Below are positions 31,019 through 32,374 of a stretch of 32,374 nucleotides of DNA, piece by piece. The stretch is taken from positions 1 through 32,374 of the forward strand of contig NZ_BCTW01000030.1 of the NCBI RefSeq assembly GCF_001590965.1. Direction: 5' to 3'. The notes beneath the pieces were generated by a model, which worked only from the letters and a program-made list of their open reading frames with translations, ran no database searches and was not told the DNA's origin. The stretch is from Novosphingobium lentum NBRC 107847 (lineage in GTDB: Bacteria > Pseudomonadota > Alphaproteobacteria > Sphingomonadales > Sphingomonadaceae). Within the stretch, counting starts at the first letter, position 1, and each line of letters starts with the position of its first letter. The translations under genes were made by a program, and so were the position numbers.

Positions 31019-32260
31019 ATGCCAAGCCTGACCGACACAGCAATCCGACATGCGCTGAAGCGCGTCGAGATGAGCCAGAAGCAAGAAAACCTCGCCGACG
31101 GCGAAGGGCGCGGCACCGGTCGTCTTGTCCTCGTCCTCAAGCCCATGCCGAAGCGCGTCACGGCCGACTGGATGGCGCAGCAATGGCGCGATGGGAAGCG
31201 CACCAAGAAGAAGCTCGGCGCCTACCCATCAATGTCGCTGGCGCAAGCGCGAGAAGTCTTCAAGCGCGACTTTGCTGACGTGATCCAGAAGGGCCGAAGC
31301 ATCAAGATCGCGACCGACACGCGCCCTGGCACTGTGGCCGATCTCTTCGAGGGCTACGTCGCGTCGCTCAAGGCTGCGGACAAACCCTCCTGGAAAGAAA
31401 CAGAAAAGGGGCTGAACAAGATCGCCGACACCTTGGGGCGCAACCGCCTCGCTCGCGAGGTTGAGTCCGAGGAAATCATCGAACTGATCCGCCCTATCTA
31501 CGAGCGCGGCGCGAAGTCGATGGCCGACCATGTGCGCTCCTATCTCCATGCAGCCTTTAGCTGGGGCATGAAGTCCGACAACGATTACCGCCAGCAATCC
31601 TCTCGCCGGTTCCGCATCCCTTTCAATCCGGCCACGGGCATTCCGACAGAGCCCAAGGTCAAGGGCACGCGCTGGCTCGATGAGGATGAGTTCGTCCAGC
31701 TTTATCGCTGGCTCGAATGCCCCGACACTCCAGTCCATCCCTCCTACCCGCGCGCCGTGCAGCTCATTATGCTCACCGGCCAGCGCGTCGAGGAGATCGC
31801 GCGCCTTCATATCGATCAATGGGACGCGAAGGAGCGCGTCATCGACTGGTCCAAGACGAAGAACGACCAGCCTCATGCCGTTCCAGTGCCCATGCTCGCG
31901 GCCGAGCTGATCGAGTCCATCAAACCCAACGAATATGGCTGGTTCTTCCCCTCCGCCAAAGACCCGTCGAAGCCCGTCGGTCACGGCACACTCTATAGCT
32001 TCGTCTGGCGCCAGCGGGATCGCGGCGTGATCCCCTATGCGACGAACCGCGACCTGCGCCGAACCTTCAAGACGCTGGCCGGCAAGGCGGGAGTGCCGAA
32101 GGAAATCCGCGACCGTCTGCAAAACCACGCCTTGCAGGACGTTAGCTCGAAACACTACGACCGCTGGCACTACATGGTCGAGAAGCGGGCCGGCATGGCG
32201 AGGTGGGACAAATTCGTCCGCGCCATGCTGGCGAAGAAACGCCTGAAGGCGGCCGCATGA
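31019..32260 (+). CDS. P4-type tyrosine integrase
   Basis: A 413-residue site-specific recombinase. An N-terminal DUF4102-like arm-binding part (KKKLGAYPSMSLAQAREVFK) and a core-binding SAM-like domain (about 105-185) precede the catalytic domain. Arg256 (LTGQRVEEIARL), Lys279/Lys281, R344-D-L-R347 (RDLRRTF), His370 and the nucleophile Tyr380 (HYDRW) are visible. The first position of the HxxR box is Arg rather than His, a change that some active relatives tolerate. The start is ATG 31019 with AGGAGG six nt upstream; the frame is open to 30893. Codon use looks less GC-extreme than in the core genes. It faces away from the radC boundary. Confidence 0.95.
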   Translation: MPSLTDTAIRHALKRVEMSQKQENLADGEGRGTGRLVLVLKPMPKRVTADWMAQQWRDGKRTKKKLGAYPSMSLAQAREVFKRDFADVIQKGRSIKIATDTRPGTVADLFEGYVASLKAADKPSWKETEKGLNKIADTLGRNRLAREVESEEIIELIRPIYERGAKSMADHVRSYLHAAFSWGMKSDNDYRQQSSRRFRIPFNPATGIPTEPKVKGTRWLDEDEFVQLYRWLECPDTPVHPSYPRAVQLIMLTGQRVEEIARLHIDQWDAKERVIDWSKTKNDQPHAVPVPMLAAELIESIKPNEYGWFFPSAKDPSKPVGHGTLYSFVWRQRDRGVIPYATNRDLRRTFKTLAGKAGVPKEIRDRLQNHALQDVSSKHYDRWHYMVEKRAGMARWDKFVRAMLAKKRLKAAA

Positions 32261-32374
32261 CCTCTCACCCACCCAAACGAGCCCCTCGTCGCGTGAAGGC
32301 CACCGCCGCAGCCGGGATCGAACCGCAGAGCTATGCAGCCTTCGTCAGCGACCTAAAGCAGAAGATCGCCGAGG
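32257..32374 (+). CDS. Start of an island gene, possibly DUF1016/YhcG-like nuclease (partial)
   Basis: A frame opens with ATGA overlapping the integrase stop and stays open for 39 codons to the window end. The basic N-terminus (PKRAPRRVKATAA) is followed by PQSYAAFVSDLKQKIAE. That resembles the opening helix of DUF1016 (YhcG, PDDEXK) proteins, where a short Y-x2-F...LK-x-I segment precedes the conserved core. The overlap suggests co-translation with the integrase. The core motifs lie outside the window, so the family call is tentative. Confidence 0.45.
   Translation, partial: MTSHPPKRAPRRVKATAAAGIEPQSYAAFVSDLKQKIAE

Overview
The window is a GC-rich (roughly two thirds G+C by eye) chromosomal segment from an alphaproteobacterium. 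It most likely comes from the Sphingomonadales, Novosphingobium- or Sphingomonas-like. The reasons are the class II EPSP synthase in an aroA - small membrane protein - cmk - rpsA order, an FO-only atp operon (atpI-atpB-atpE-atpF'-atpF) without the F1 genes, a TIGR02300/FYDLN zinc-ribbon protein, and REP-like palindromes built on CCCGGG and CCCCGC stems. Nearly all of it is core housekeeping DNA. Only the last ~1.5 kb is clearly accessory.

Layout. Positions 1-457 hold the end of an upstream transcription unit (an intrinsic terminator) and no convincing gene. 458-3141 (minus) is a fatty-acid/envelope cluster acpP-fabF-mltG. aspS (minus, 3244-5025) is divergent from rnd-oxyR (plus, 5141-7384). 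A SHOCT-domain protein (minus) is divergent from a ccdAB toxin-antitoxin pair (plus, 8405-8963). A secreted L-type-lectin-like protein and pgsA follow on minus. pgsA is divergent from an LplT-like lysophospholipid transporter (11071-12402). Several small genes come next: an 81-residue membrane protein, CsbD, an EVE-domain protein, a 2-oxoglutarate oxygenase and a small CxxCxGxG zinc protein. A secreted protein and a periplasmic ClpP-like protein form a tight pair at 15014-16390.

tRNA-Ala(GGC) at 16596-16671 is followed by a strongly structured 357-bp gene-free stretch and the FYDLN protein. The aroA / CBU_0592-like / cmk / rpsA block (17543-21847) is chained by ATGA and GTGA overlaps up to a palindrome-filled gap before rpsA. 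A GFA-family protein and glyoxalase II (gloB) follow. The FO ATP synthase operon (26040 down to 23388, minus) has a good sigma70-type promoter at 26114-26142. ydbH-ynbE-ydbL (30155 down to 26222, minus) encodes an inner-to-outer-membrane lipid-transfer bridge.

At the right end radC is cut off inside its HxHP metal-binding motif. It runs straight into a P4-type tyrosine integrase (31019-32260) whose stop overlaps the start of a further gene that leaves the window. This is best read as the left end of a genomic island integrated into radC. The most notable observations are this island boundary, an 18-codon internal duplication in aroA, the tandem hairpin array beside tRNA-Ala, and the secreted-protein/ClpP-like pair. 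I did not find a convincing wholly new system inside the window. The unknown cargo of the radC island, just past the right edge, is the place most likely to hold one.
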